Assembly (NCBI GenBank): GCA_032209605.1 | Contig: JASFXZ010000008.1 | Coordinates: 1,674,001-1,738,000, forward strand | Reading direction: 5' to 3' | DNA from: Mactromeris polynyma | Lineage: Eukaryota; Mollusca; Bivalvia; Venerida; Mactridae | Length of the DNA: 64,000 nt | Shown here: positions 1-12,159 of the stretch, one piece after another | Layout of the letters: each line of letters starts with the position of its first letter | Position numbering within the stretch: position 1 is the stretch's first letter | Notes under the pieces: generated by a model | Told to the model about the DNA's origin: nothing | Seen by the model: only the letters and a program-made list of their open reading frames with translations | Database searches by the model: none | Translations under genes and position numbers: made by a program

Positions 1-1737
1 TCAGATAGAGTTAGGGATGTGAGGGCACATTGTACTTCCCAGTATCAGATAGAGTTAGGGATGTGTGAGGGCACACTGCACTTCCCAGTATCAGATAGAG
101 TTAGGGATGTGTGAGGGCACACTGCACTTCCCAGTATCAGATAGAGTTAGGGATGTGAGGGCACACTGCACTTCCCAGTATCAGATAGAGTTAGGGATGT
201 GTGAGGGCACACTGCACTTCCCAGTATCAGATAGAGTTAGGGATGTGAGGGCACATTGTACTTCCCAGTATCAGATAGAGTTAGGGATGTGAGGGCACAC
301 TGCACTTCCCAGTATCAGATAGAGTTAGGGATGTGAGGGCACACTGCACTTCCCAGTATCAGATAGAGTTAGGGATGTGAGGGCACACTGCACTTCCCAG
401 TATCAGATAGAGTTAGGGATGTGAGGGCACACTGCACTTCCCAGTATCAGATAGAGTTAGGGATGTGAGGGCACACTGCACTGCCCAGTATCAGATAGAG
501 TTAGGGATGTGAGGGCACACTGCACTTCCCAGTATCAGATATAGTTAGGGATGTGAGGGCACACTGCACTTCCCAGTATCAGATATAGTTAGGGATGTGT
601 GAGGGCACACTGCACTTCCCAGTATCAGATAGAGTTAGGGATGTGAGGGCACACTGCACTTCCCAGTATCAGATAGAGTTAGGGATGTGAGGGCACACTG
701 TACTTCCCAGTATCAGATAGAGTTAGGGATGTGAGGGCACACTGCACTTCCCAGTATCAGATAGAGATAGGGATGTGAGGGCACATTGCACTTCCCAGTA
801 TCAGATAAAATTAGAGATGTGAGGGCACATTGCACTTCCCAGTATCAGATAAAATTAGAGATGTGAGGGCACACTGCACTTCCCAGTATCAGATAGAGTT
901 AGGGATGTGAGGGCACACTGCACTTCCCAGTATCAGATAGAGTTAGGGATGTGAGGGGACACTGCACTTCTCAGTATCAGATAGAGTTAGGGATGTGAGG
1001 GCACACTGCACTTCCCAGTATCAGATAGAGTTAGGGATGTGAGGGCACACTGCACTTCCCAGTACCAGATAGAGTTAGGGATGTGAGGGCACACTGCACT
1101 GCCCAGTATCAGATAGAGTTTGGGATGTGAGGGCACACTGCACTTCCCAGTATCATATAGAGTTAGGGGTGTGAGGGCACACTGCACTTCCCAGTATCAG
1201 ATAGAGTTAGGGATGTGAGGGGACATTGCACTTCCCAGTATCAGATAGAGTTAAGGGTGTGAGGGCACACTGCACTTTCCAGTATCAGATAGAGTTAAGG
1301 GTGTGAGGGGACATTGCACTTCCCAGTATCAGATAGAGTTAAGGGTGTGAGGGCACACTGCACTTCCCAGTATCAGATAGAGTTAGGGATGTGAGGGGAC
1401 ATTGCACTTCCCAGTATCAGATAGAGTTAAGGGTGTGAGGGGATACTGCACTGCCCAGTATCAGATAGAGTTAGGGGTGTGAGGGGACACTGCACTGCCC
1501 AGTATCAGATAGAGTTAGGAGTGTGAGGGGACATTGTACTTCCCAGTATCAGATAGAGTTAGGGATGTGAGGGCACACTGTACTTCCCAGTATCAGATAG
1601 AGTTAGGGATGTGAGGGCACACTGCACTTCCCAGTATCAGATAGACTTAGGGGTGTGAGGGCACACTGCACTGCCCAGTATCAGATAGACTTAGGGGTGT
1701 GAGGGCACACTGCACTTCCCAGTATCAGAGAGAGTTA
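1..1737. repeat. 44-bp minisatellite array
   Basis: About 39 head-to-tail copies of a 44-bp unit that includes TTAGGGATGTGAGGGCACAC and CTTCCCAGTATCAGATAGAG. Some copies carry a GTGTGAG two-base insertion (46 bp). Copies near 1240-1520 share the variants AAGGGTGTGAGGGGAC, so the array has local sub-families. It runs off the left edge of the window, so its full length is unknown. Open frames across it are by-products of the repeat. Confidence 0.97.
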
Positions 1738-2685
1738 TTTATTTACGTGTTTTTATCATATTCTTTAATGGTTGTTTCCTTTTGTTACATAATCCGAATA
1801 GACGAAATACTCAGTATTGCTGCATTCTTTGATTTTATTTGTCAAACGGATTGCGTAATACAAGTTGAATTTAATGTACTTTGTGCATTGTACCAAAATA
1901 GTACAGCGGTAACATTTGTAACGGATATCTACGCTAAAATCTTACATAACGACGACAGAGTTAAATTGTGGCATTATAATGTAACGATTTCTTACTCGTA
2001 TCAAATTATACTCGTAAATTTTACTGTTGTTGAAAGGATGATGATTATGGTTAAATGGTCTGTTAAAATGAATGAGAACTTTCTTTCAAGATAATTATCC
2101 CTGAAGGCAGTGTCAGATATAATATTTCTCTTCGCAAAATCCGGTTTTTCTGGTAAAACAAGAAATGTCAAACTAATCATCTTAATCATAAGGTTGTAAG
2201 AAACATAATTCATCCGTCCTTATAATATCTAGCCTATCGCAATATCTTCGGAAGTACTGTTTCATTTCTATACACCAAATAATTAATTCTACGGAATTCA
2301 AAAAGTGACATTGTTTGAGATTTCTTTTAACTTTCCAGCATCATCATCACCACCATCCCCAGTAACAACAACATATAAATGTTGACATTATCAGTAGTAA
2401 CACTTTCATTACCATCAGTGTCAACATTAACGTTTTCATATACTAGTCTAAAGTGCTAACCCACCAGTACCCTAGTTCACATAGTTTCTACAATGCCAAG
2501 CACTCCTTGATGGAGATATATTTTTTGTTGTTTTTGATTGCAGTATTCTAATTAATATTTATGACACAACGTAATTAAAGAATAAAAGAATGTCGTATAT
2601 ATATCCTAAGATCATGTCTTAACAAATTTGTTAATATCACAGTTAGTCACAAATTAAGTCTATTCGACAAATGAATACTACCGAT
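1738..2685. other. No gene recognised
   Basis: AT-rich sequence between the minisatellite and the LINE remnant. It contains a plus-strand open frame from within the array to about 2094 that resembles no protein I know. There is also a short CATCATCATCACCACC run near 2340. Confidence 0.6.
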
Positions 2686-3816
2686 GTTCAACTATGGATC
2701 TGGCGTATGGTGATATGCAAATGCAAATAAGTTGGAAAATATTCGTCTACAGTACTGTAAACAAATTCTAGGAGTGAGAAAACAAACGCAGAATAATTTT
2801 GTGTACGGAGAACTTGGCAGACATCCCTTAAAAATATATTGGTTTTTAAATATTATTAGATTTTGGTTAAAAATTATTCAGACAAGAGACAGAAAGTTTA
2901 TCAAAAAGGTATATACCATGATGTTAAATGATATTACAAATCATCCAAATAAACCAAATTAGGCTACGAAAGTGAGATATATCCTAGAACACATAGGCTT
3001 TAATGATGTATGGTTGTATCAGGGAGTTGGAAACCCAGAAATGTTTGTGAGTATTGTGAAACAAAGGTTAAGTGACAACTTTGTGCAATCATGAAATAAT
3101 CAATTAAGTAATTCTTCTAGAGCATCAACAATATTTGCTTATGTTAACTTTAAACCGTATCTTGACAAAATTAATATTCCTAAATATAGATTTGCTTTGA
3201 CTAGATTAAGAGTATCAAGCCATAGACTGGAAATTGAAACGGGAAGATGGAATAAACCAAATGCTATACCAAGATCAGAGAGAAAATGTCAACTTTGTAA
3301 TGTTTAAGAAGATGAATTTCATTTTATATTAGAATGTCCTTTATACCATGAATACAGACACTTATATATTAAAACAAACTTTTGGAGAAGACCAAATATT
3401 CTCAAATTCTCCGAACTTTTTACCTCGGATAACAAAGGCATGTAACATAACGTATCAATTTTTATATACAAAAGTATGAAAAAAGAGATACTTTTTATTA
3501 TTTTCGATGAAATTTACGTGCTGTATGACGAATTACTGTATTTGTTTTTGAAGTCGTACATGCATTTACTCTGTTTTTCTGTGCATCCAAAATTTAACTA
3601 AGACAAGGAGACACTTTTCTCCGTACTACATATCTAACCAAACTTGATTACAATCTCTTAACTAACTAATACACCTTTTTTTGTTTGGTAATTGATTATG
3701 CTTTAATAATGTGTACATTGATAGAAAGCATTTATTTATAATTGTGTTAATATTTACATGTATGCTCATGGGCAATATTGCATTTTGCAATAAATATATC
3801 TGTCTATCTATCTATG
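2686..3816 (+). mobile_element. LINE 3' end (ORF2 C-terminus and tail), degenerate
   Basis: Broken reading frames encode the end of a non-LTR retrotransposon ORF2 protein. From 2732 there is a stretch with CKQILGVRKQTQNN and YGELGRHPLKI, the thumb/C-terminal motif seen after the reverse transcriptase. At 3290-3350 there is a CQLCN...EDEFHFILECPLY zinc-knuckle motif (CCHC), interrupted by a stop codon at 3305. The element ends with AATAAATATATCTGTCTATC and a short TCTA tail, as expected for a LINE 3' end. No endonuclease or polymerase core is present, so this is a 5'-truncated dead copy. The clade cannot be fixed by eye; the motifs fit a CR1/RTE-like type. Confidence 0.82.
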
Positions 3817-3917
3817 TCCAAATTACGTTCGTCCTTTCATATCACAATTTTTCATAATGAGGTGAAAATTCTCAAAATACAACAATGACTGGTCAGTTCC
3901 TTTGGCCAGTTGATATA

Positions 3918-4072
3918 CAGTTGGACCTCGTATATTCGACAACCTTCTATCCGATACTTGGTATTATCCGAAATAAATATCAGGTCCCGATGTATGTTCT
4001 TAGGCCTGTCGATAGTAATGGGCTTTTCGAAACTATGTATTATTCGAAATTATATTTCGGACCCGATGAATT
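3918..4072 (+). mobile_element. pogo-like MITE, damaged copy
   Basis: Begins with CAGTTGGACCTCGTATATTC after a TA and continues with the same internal sequence (CCGAAATAAATATCAG, TATTATTCGAA) as the intact copy at 8974-9123. The right inverted terminus has decayed or is lost. It lies just upstream of the first recognised exon of the Ig-domain gene. Confidence 0.75.
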
Positions 4073-4201
4073 CCAATGAACATTGTCCAACTTTACTTCC
4101 TGTAATTGGTATTATTACTGGCGCTCTAAAAGGACTTAATTTGTTATATTGTTGACAACATGTTGTGATGTATATATAATTTAGTGAATGTATAATTTCA
4201 G

Positions 4202-4329
4202 ATCATGGATATTCAGATAACCGCGATTCCTCCGCACCAGATTTCCTGCCCAGTCCGTCCAATGTTACGTTCCACAAAGGAGAACTTGCTGTCCTTCGAT
4301 GTAGCGTTTACAACCTTGGTACCAAAACG
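4202..4329 (+). CDS. zig-8/dpr-like gene, Ig1 first-half exon
   Basis: Acceptor ATAATTTCAG and donor ACG|GTTAGT. Reads in phase 1 from HGYSDNRDSSAPDF to the first Ig cysteine (LRCSVYNLGTKT). It ends in phase 0 in the middle of Ig1, just before the conserved Trp; the same intron position is common in Ig1 of this family. Confidence 0.85.
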
Positions 4330-7300
4330 GTTAGTGTCTGTCATTTTAATTCAAAATGTATTTATGCTTCTTACAGTTCGGTAGATTCAAAATTGCATAA
4401 ACGGACATTTTGTTCTGCTAAGCAAATAATGTTTTAAGCGCCGATCAAGCTCTTCATCTTCTTCCAGCTTTTCCGGATATTAGTCGACTATGTGATTTAT
4501 ATGACAAATCGTCTGAACACAACACAGACGAATGGATATTGAATTTTTTACCTTAAATTGTGTGAATGATGATTTCCCCAGATAGGAGTTAGTTGTGATT
4601 TTTGCCCCATTATCACCACAATGACCGCAGTGTGATATGCGTGTTGGCTTTCTATCAGAAACTTCTAGACCTTTCGCATGACAGCAAAACAATTGACGCA
4701 CTTGAATCACAGCAAATTATTGCCCGGCACGACAAATCGTAAAGATACGAGGCTGAATTCGGTGTTTCTTATTTTCCTACGTACAATTGCTCCCTAGCGA
4801 TTATACGAAATATTAATGGCACAAGGATCATTGCATTGTAGACATAAATGTCAAGAAAATTACATTTGGTCTGAATCGAATGGTACTTTTGCTGTAATGC
4901 AAATTGCAGTCTGGGGAAACTTTGTCTGGGTGAAATGAATAGGAATTTGAGATAGTTTTAATAAAATGGAACGTCTCCAATACTGTCGCTTTGTGAAAAA
5001 AAAATTCGAAGCATTTAAGCCACTCTAAAAACCATTCGTCCGAATAAGGCTGAGTGCATGCACCAACAGGCTTGTTTCTGGTTGTTTCCACTTAGTTGGA
5101 TTGAAAGCCAACATACTGGGAAGGAGGAGAAGTCGGATAGTCGGACAGACGGACAGGACAAAAGCACCATGTTTACTTATATAGAATAATACGTAATTAT
5201 AAATGTATTACTACAGTTCAGACTGAATCACTGACTCTCAAAATTCGTGATTTTATATTTCACATAATACAGTGTTATAGCATTGAGTGTGGTTGCATAG
5301 ATGTAGACAGTCTAGACTTTTTATGTCCGTATCTGTTTTTGTAAACGATTTTGCTATCGTTTATGATAAATTAATTACTCTTGCTCTCAAAATTTCTTCT
5401 GTGCTTTTTAGTTTAACCTGAGAATTGATAGTGAGTCAAGTCGACGCTTGTGTAACTTTAAATGATTAAATGACAGAAAACATACATTTTATACAAGAAA
5501 GACTAGTATGTACATTGTATAACAATACTGTTTATATTGGGGATTAAATCACAGAGAATAATCATGACGGTATCATAAAAATACGTAATTAGATCTAGAG
5601 GTTTATTAGGTCAAATTTAGTTCGGTATATACAATTCCCTAAGTGACTGTGTTCGGTATTTTCTGCAGAAACCCGATTTTTGTAGACAACTTATATGAGA
5701 ACGTGACAATTGTGGTTTTAATATGTTATTTGTATACTTAATCTGTGATTAATGTTGTCTTTGATGTTTGGCTGCCTCAGTTGTTTGTCCTGATATTTGA
5801 TTTCGATGATTTAAATGATTTCACATGCTTTGCAAAGACATGTCAACTTTAAACCAGTATTTCTGTCAATGTTTTTAATAAGTTTTCAGCTAGATCGTTG
5901 TAAACATTATATAAAGACGACAATCTCCAATATACAAATGCGAACATATAAAATGTAGTTATTTCCCACTCATATCACTGTCGCCTTGCCTTGAGACAAA
6001 AAAATCGACGACATTGCAATGAATCTCATTTTTCCAGTCGATTACATAACAATAATAACGCATGGGTGGGTTTTTATATTGATTGATTCTTTTCCTGGTA
6101 CCGACATCTGTAATCAAATATTCCAACTGTTGAGCGAATATGTTTACAACACATTGGCATTACAGGTTGTGTGGAGAAAACTCGACAGTTCCTTTCCATT
6201 GACTTCTGGTACCATGACAGTAGTTGCTGACGAGCGATTTCAAATTGGCCACGTGCAGTATAAGAACCAATGGGATTTAATGATTAAAAACGTCAAGCCG
6301 GAAGACGAAGGCGTATATGAATGTCAAGTGGCGTCACGAGACAAGACTGCCCGGAAACTAGTACAGTTATCAGTAGTTGGTAAGCCGGTGCTTTTGACAG
6401 AAATGTAGCTACAAATGTCATCAATAAAAGCTTGTCTCTAACTTTGTAAATATTCTCTTTGGTGTGATTCAAGTACATTGGGAAAGGGAAAAGTACCAAA
6501 GCAACGCGTATTTGGAAATTAGTCCGCTTTTTATGACACTAGAAGTATGTGTCTTTTAAAGTATTTCCGATGTTTTCAGTTGTAGAGAAATGCATCTAAC
6601 GTTCAAAAGCGTCTGAAATGTGTTGCGTTAATCAGGAAATATAGACAGATTGCAGAGTCTTATTGTCAGTATACGAACATACAAGTACAGTTGAACTTTT
6701 AAGGAATTTGAAAAGTAGGATATTTCTTGTCTTCGCTGCGATTATTTCAATTACTAATAACAACTTGGCACAATAATGTTATCATCTATCGACGAAATAC
6801 TAGTATATCATAAATGATCAAGCATGTGATATGTGTTTAATTCTTTTATTGCAATTAACAATAGTAATGTTATATCGAGTTAATTGAAGCCACTTAAACT
6901 GTGTATTAAGCAGACTTTGAGCTATGTAGTTTTTTGAACATTTTGTGGAGTGAAGCTTAATTTAGAAAACATGTTAATTTTCCATAACATTTTTTATTGA
7001 TAATATGACAGAAACATGAATGTATGAAAATTGTATACAGAATGCCTATATAACAGTACACTGAATAATAAAATTATATTGACAATTGATTACCTAATAC
7101 ACGTGTTTTGCTTTGCTCGACATGTATAGTAACTTTGTGTTTTATTTTTTTCACAAGTAGATCCAGAGGTCCTGTCACCGGAAATCAAAATCACCGACGA
7201 GAAGTACGTAGAACGGGGCGAGACCATTACATTACAATGCAATGCCACAGGTGAATACTACCCTCCAGAAAGTATGGATTGGTTCCGAAATGGACAAAGA

Positions 7301-10300
7301 GTTAGTTCTAATTCCGAACTTGGAATAGAAATCTTGAAACAGTATTCACTAAATAAAAGAACTTTTACGAGTATTCTATACATAGACAGAGCAAATATGA
7401 ACGATGGTGGTACGTACGTGTGTCGAACGTCCGATATGCAAATAGCCAGTACCAAAGTGCACGTTTTAAATGGTAAGGAAAAAGGTATATAATGAGCTTA
7501 TATCCTCGATATATTCAAACTAATCTTCTTTCATTTAACAGTTTCTTATTTATTAAAACCACTTGCCGCATTTTGAATACTGTTAAAGACATCAGCTTAA
7601 TGCTTATTAATATCCGTATACTAGACAAAACAAGAAAATGCACCCCACCTACTGTTTCATTAATGATTTATAACTAAATCAGAGACTACTAATTAATGAG
7701 AAATACGATACGAACTTATAGCGTAGAGATTGCTACTTGGAGTCGCAGTATGAATACCGGCATTTATTCAGATGGACACCAGTACGGTACATATTTAGGA
7801 CCCTAACTTCGATGTGGCATCAAAATGGTGCCGTTTTATTTGTTAAGTACATTCCCGTATACCTTTTTCAAACAATTGCAATACGTTTGGGCTTATCAAT
7901 TCATGTTCAGATACATTAGATAAATAGTTAATTCAGAAAGAAATCAGATTTGTCAGTGACGTCAACTTTTAATAGAATTTCCTTGCAATTGATAAACTAT
8001 CTTTTAAGAGACCGAAGTAATTTTTTAATTAACTGTATTGTGTCTTAACAAACTTTTTATAGAAACTAAAGTCTTTCTTAACGAATATCAACATTTAGTG
8101 TTCGATCAAACTCATGGTTGCTGTAACTGTAAAATCTATCTTTTTTCTTGGAAATTTCTTCAGGAAAATTGAAACGATTTTTTGTGTGCAAAATACACCG
8201 CTCCTTATTCAAGGGCAGCAACTCTGGTCGCTCATTTTTGCTTGTAACGCAAATACATGTATCTCTTTCCGCTGCATGCAGCATCCTAATCAGGCTTGCC
8301 GAGTGTATCAGCTTCTATTTCCGTGCTTCTCATAATATAAATCATGATTTTAACCAAGTTTTGTGTGAATTAAATACTCAGACACTGATACATAGGATTT
8401 ACTTTGTTTGTAGTTGAACACTTTTTCAACGTAATGAAAATATAATCATTATGCATTCGACACAAACGCGAAGTATGAACTCTGTGTTAAATGATTGCAG
8501 AGAATATAATTGGGTAAATCAGTTGATTTTTTTTTATTAATTAACATTTCAGAATTCTGACACTATGTCGCCATTTCCCTGTGTCACTTAAAGTTGTAAA
8601 ACAGTGTTTCAGGGGCCTAATGAAATAATGAGTTTTGCAAAATCGTTAATTCATTACCCTCTCCATAGAATTTAATAAAAAATCACAAGAGAGGAAAATA
8701 GAATGAAGTATGTTATATTTTAAACGGTTGATGCATGATTGGGTTGTTTGGACGCAAGCTTTATGCAAGCTGGAAGGGTTACTGCTATAAATAATAGGAC
8801 GATAGTGTCCGCATGCACTTCAACACCACAGTAGTTTGTACTTATGTTCATCATTAGGTCTTAGTTCCTCTCATAATACAGTGCAACCTCTTCAGAGGAA
8901 CACTCTTTTGGAGATGCCAAATGTTCGGCTGTTGTGCAGGGGTTGCTTGTCTACAGAAGTTAAATTGGTAGTACAGTCGGACATCGTTTATTCTACAACC
9001 TTTTATCCGATTACTTGGCATCGTCCGAAATAAATATCAGATCCTGTTGTATCTTCTTAGTAACGTCTAATTTAAACGGGTTATTCGAAGCCACGTATTA
9101 TTCGAATTAGCGAGGTCCGACTGTAATAGTTTCTACTGTTAAAATAAAAATGTTGTTGAAGAGAGGTTACTGAGAGTCATTTTAGAGAGGTTGCATTGTA
9201 TATTATCATGAACTGTAGAGATTACTTGTTAAGATTGTTAAAAGCCCCTGTGTTCAACACATACAAATTTCCGTCTTAAATTGATTTTCATCGTAAATGT
9301 GCTTCCTTCCTGCAAGGAGTATTTTGTGCCCGACAGAATCACTCCAGGTCTCAATAATATTCGGATAACGTCGGTCACTACTGTCTGTGTTGTATTACGA
9401 TTACTACAACTCGATTCAAACAAGTTTTGAACACACGTCAATGGCATTGACCACAAATGTTACAATATCGTAAACAAATTGGTCATTGACGTGTAGGATC
9501 GATGTGACCCAGTTGACACAAAATATATCCAATAACTTCATTTAACCCAACCATTGGTGGTAAACAGAATCTGAAAAAGCTATTATGATAAAAACCGAAT
9601 GAATACGAATGGCAACAGATGTTACTACGGTTTGTTTTTGCCAAAACCACAGCTGGTTTCCGTATTCTCATAGAGTTAAATGATAAATTACATCTCTACC
9701 AATTGTATGTTTCAATCTACTCTTTCAAACAATTGATTTGTTGCCGTCCTTATTATATCGTTTTGTATTTTTTTATATTTGTTTTTCAGCTGAAACATTC
9801 AACAGAAAACGAGGTAAGATATTTGCCATTTTTCTGATCAAATGATACACAGTAGCATCGCACCATTCAATAAACACCTACAGATTCTTGAAACTATTCC
9901 CGAAATGTTGTTGAAATGTGCAAATACTGAGATATAACTACAGTGCAACCTCTCCAGAGCTTTTTGGAGACCATGTTTTTTTGGGAGACCAAAATTTTGG
10001 GAAACCACGCCTTTTGTGATCCAAACATTTAGGAAACCACGCCTTTTGTGAACCTAAAATTTTAGGAAACCACGCCTTTTGTGAACCAGACATTTAAGGA
10101 AACCACGCCTTTTGTGAACCAAACATTTCGGGAAACATACCTTTTGGCAGACCAAACATTTTGAGAAACCATACCTTTTTGCAGACCAAACATTTTGAGA
10201 AACCATACCTTTTGGCAGACCAAACATTTTGAGAAACAATACCTTTTGGCAGACCAAACATTTAGGGAAACAGCGCCTTTTGGGAGACCAAACATTGTAA

Positions 10301-11886
10301 ACCAAACATTTTGGGAGACCAAACATTTTGGGAAACAAACATTTTGGGAAACAAACATCATTTTGGGAGACCATATACCTTTTGGGAGATGCAAACTTGT
10401 GTAGTGGTTGAGAGGATTGTTATTCTAGTTAATGTATTGTTGAAGATGAGGTATCTTACTCAGGGGAAGTTGCACTGTATTGTCTCGTAAAATCCAATAC
10501 TTCAATGTCTAACCTGACAAAGCAGCTCATCCCTTTGTTTGACTTCATTCAGTCACACAACCCAACAGTTACATTTCCAATTAAGAATAAATTTGTCACG
10601 AATTGTGTTCTGTTTTATTTCTGACAAAGCTGATCACGTTTGTCATTTCCTTTTGCATGACAAACCATGTGTTTTTTAAAAATACATTATACGCACTTAA
10701 TTCTTATAAGCAACCTGCACACGTCTTGCATTGTATCTAGGACAAGTTCTGTTTGTTTAGATAAAAAACGATCGAAGTATGTTTCTCCTGTGTCAGAAAA
10801 TGCAAGAACTTTCCCATTCATTAAAGTGGCGGGTTGGGCTGTGAATAATCTTATTGTTGTATGGAGAACAAGACTAAGAATAACTACATGGCTACATGAA
10901 TGACTACATGGCTACATGAATAACTACATGACTACATGAATAACTACATGACTACATGTATAACTACATGACTACATGACTACATGTATAACTACATGAC
11001 TACATGTGTATCTACATGATACTTGTTGACCAGATGGAATGTAGTTATCTTCATATACAGCGCAACCTCTCCGCAGCAACACCCTTTGGTGTTGTTCAGA
11101 GATTGTTGCTCTAGAGAGGTTAAAATATAAACAAATTATTTTACAATGGGAAATTTGGAAAAGTTGTTAAAGAGAGGTTGTTCATCAAGAGAATGCCGCT
11201 CTGAAGAGGCTGCACTCTAATTGAATACAAATTGCGCTCCCAAACTTTTAATCAATATTTTCACTATCTAAGACCACCTCAAATGTTCCTCAACTTTTGC
11301 AAAGTATTGTCCCTATTTCAATCCTTTCGCATTAAGAACAAACAAACAAACAAGTCATAATTCTAATAAATGATCACAAATCCAAAGTCCTTTTTAATCT
11401 ATTTGTTGGTTCGGTATAGACATGTCATGGCGGAAGATGTATGTTATACGGTGTCTTTGCCATTTTCAACCGTATTTCAGTCATGTACAGCGATCAGTTT
11501 GACTTACCCAGATTTCCTGGGTTAACAACCAGTATACCATAGTGTCACGGAAGCACATACGCCTCATTTCGGGTTCGACCCTTTGACCTCCTTATTGGTG
11601 GAGGAGTACTGTGTCGACTGATCTTATAAAGCAGGCAAATCCTTATGGTTAGTTACAGAAATATTCTAGCAGACGTTACATTTCATATTCACTGAACCAT
11701 TGCTTTGTAATATCTTGCAACTGATGTTATGCATTCTAATTTCCAGGTACAGTAGGTGATGACGACAAGGTCGAGGGACATGAAGAGGCTTATAGCCTGT
11801 CAAAGTCAGGGGCAGATAACTCCTATTTTAAGTGCCATTTACTTTCTGTGATTGTATTACAGCTCCTGTGCGCATTTGTCCATTAG
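4202..11886 (+). CDS. Two-Ig-domain cell-surface protein, zig-8/dpr-like (5' end missing)
   Basis: Exons 4202-4329, 6166-6379, 7161-7472 and 11747-11886 join in phase (1, 0, 1, 1) to give 264 residues plus a TAG stop. The first recognised exon starts in phase 1, so at least one upstream exon (expected signal peptide) was not found. Ig1 shows LRCSV, VVWRKLD, an RFQIGH strand, and DEGVYECQV with the D-x-G-x-Y-x-C signature. Ig2 shows ITLQCNATG, MDWFRNGQR and NDGGTYVCRT. The last exon gives an acidic stalk and a hydrophobic tail (LLSVIVLQLLCAFVH) right at the stop, preceded by small residues (SKSGA), which suggests a GPI-anchor signal. Two Ig domains with an RF...W.L.I...YECQ core match the invertebrate dpr / zwei-Ig (zig-8) adhesion proteins, which act at neuronal surfaces. 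Potential N-glycosylation sites are NVT and NATG. Lachesin/IgLON relatives are the main alternative, but those have three Ig domains. Confidence 0.85.
4330..6165 (+). other. Intron of the zig-8/dpr-like gene, no further exon seen
   Basis: AT-rich intron. The only repeat-like motif seen is a GGACAGACGGACAGG tract at 5143-5158, like the tail of the modular repeats elsewhere in the window. Confidence 0.7.
6166..6379 (+). CDS. zig-8/dpr-like gene, Ig1 second-half exon
   Basis: Acceptor GGCATTACAG, donor TTG|GTAAGC. Encodes VVWRKLDSS, then ADERFQIGH, WDLMIKNVKPEDEGVYECQV and the G strand VQLSVV. Ends in phase 1. Confidence 0.9.
6380..7160 (+). other. Intron of the zig-8/dpr-like gene, nothing recognised
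   Basis: AT-rich sequence with no repeat or conserved open frame that I can identify. Confidence 0.7.
7161..7472 (+). CDS. zig-8/dpr-like gene, Ig2 exon
   Basis: Acceptor TTCACAAGTAG, donor AATG|GTAAGG. Encodes the whole second Ig domain from DPEVLSPEIKI to STKVHVLN, with cysteines in LQCNATG and TYVCRT. Enters and leaves in phase 1. Confidence 0.9.
7473..8870 (+). other. Start of a long intron, nothing recognised
   Basis: First part of the 4.3-kb intron before the terminal exon. Several short open frames here match nothing known and lack paired splice sites. Confidence 0.65.
8879..9198. mobile_element. TA-flanked MITE with another MITE nested in it
   Basis: Left end CAGTGCAACCTCTTCAGAGG and right end TTTAGAGAGGTTGCATTG are inverted termini, flanked by TA at 8877-8878 and 9199-9200. 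The inner sequence (CACTCTTTTGGAGATGCCAA) recurs in the copies at 9941, 11058, 13338 and 21603. TA target duplication suggests a Tc1/mariner-superfamily origin. The element is split by the pogo-like MITE at 8974-9123. Confidence 0.88.
8974..9123 (+). mobile_element. Intact pogo-like MITE, 150 bp
   Basis: Termini CAGTCGGACATCG and CGAGGTCCGACTG are inverted with one mismatch and flanked by TA on both sides. The sequence carries internal TATCCGATTACTTGG and ATTATTCGAATTAG. It has no coding capacity. CAG...CTG ends with an ACCTCG core are typical of pogo/Tigger-type nonautonomous elements. Confidence 0.88.
9790..9813 (+). CDS. Candidate 24-nt microexon of the zig-8/dpr-like gene
   Basis: A long pyrimidine-rich tract ending TTTGTTTTTCAG precedes 24 nt that end in CGAG|GTAAGA, a near-ideal donor. 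Inserted between exons 7161-7472 and 11747-11886 it keeps the frame, because 24 is a multiple of three and both neighbours are in phase 1. It would add eight residues (AETFNRKR, the first codon split) to the stalk between Ig2 and the membrane anchor. Chance occurrence is possible in an intron of over 4 kb. Confidence 0.45.
9941..10477. mobile_element. CAGTGCAACCTC MITE enlarged by an internal tandem array
   Basis: Same family as 8879-9198: left end CAGTGCAACCTCTCCAGAGC, right end GAAGTTGCACTG, TA on both sides. Its left subterminal segment (TTTTGGGAGACC) has been multiplied, making this copy over 500 bp instead of about 160-170. Confidence 0.85.
9962..10385. repeat. Minisatellite inside the MITE
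   Basis: About a dozen imperfect copies of a 16-43-bp unit built on CCAAACATTTTGGGAAACCA and CGCCTTTTGTGAACC or ACCTTTTGGCAGACC. The unit shortens toward the right end. Open frames on both strands across it are artefacts of the repeat. Confidence 0.92.
10884..11020. repeat. ACTACATG-based short tandem repeat
   Basis: Alternating copies of ACTACATGA and ACTACATGAATA/ACTACATGTATA, giving 10- and 21-bp periodicities. The array lies between two MITE copies in the same intron. Confidence 0.9.
11058..11217. mobile_element. CAGTGCAACCTC MITE, compact copy
   Basis: 160 bp flanked by TA. Left end CAGCGCAACCTCTCCGCAGC, right end CTCTGAAGAGGCTGCACTC. Contains AACACCCTTTGGTG and TTGTTGCTCTAGAGAGG. It shows the element without internal expansion. 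Confidence 0.85.
11747..11886 (+). CDS. zig-8/dpr-like gene, terminal exon (stalk and anchor signal)
   Basis: Acceptor TCTAATTTCCAG. The phase-1 join gives G-TVGDDDKVEGHEEAYSL, SKSGADNSYFKCH and the hydrophobic tail, ending in TAG at 11884-11886. The short hydrophobic C-terminus with no following basic residues fits GPI-anchor addition better than a classical transmembrane helix. Confidence 0.85.
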
Positions 11887-12159
11887 TAATTTAGTAAATG
11901 ATCACATACGTACAATGGAGATATACGTGTAATAGTTAAGTGGCATTAAGGTTTTGTTCGACTATATGCCAGACGGTTGGGCTTTATGTCAGGATTATCT
12001 GAATTGTTGGTAAAGACGACTGTGTAAGCTCGCAGACTGGTCTGTGATTTGTGGCATCAGTCAGAAAGGCTAATCCTCGTTTCGTTCAGAGTATGTCGGG
12101 TCGTGAAAGTTGTGATAAAGTGTTGGTACGTTGAAAAGAGAAATTGGAAGTATATGGAT

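Noticed and set aside
1699..2094. 131-codon plus-strand open frame as the missing 5' exon of the Ig gene
   Set aside because: It starts in the minisatellite, has no signal peptide followed by a phase-1 donor, and matches nothing.
9790..9813. Furin cleavage site in the microexon (NRKR)
   Set aside because: The P4 position is Asn rather than Arg, so the full R-x-K/R-R motif is absent; not claimed.
10054..10404. Open frames of 69-110 codons on both strands
   Set aside because: They are the tandem array inside a MITE.
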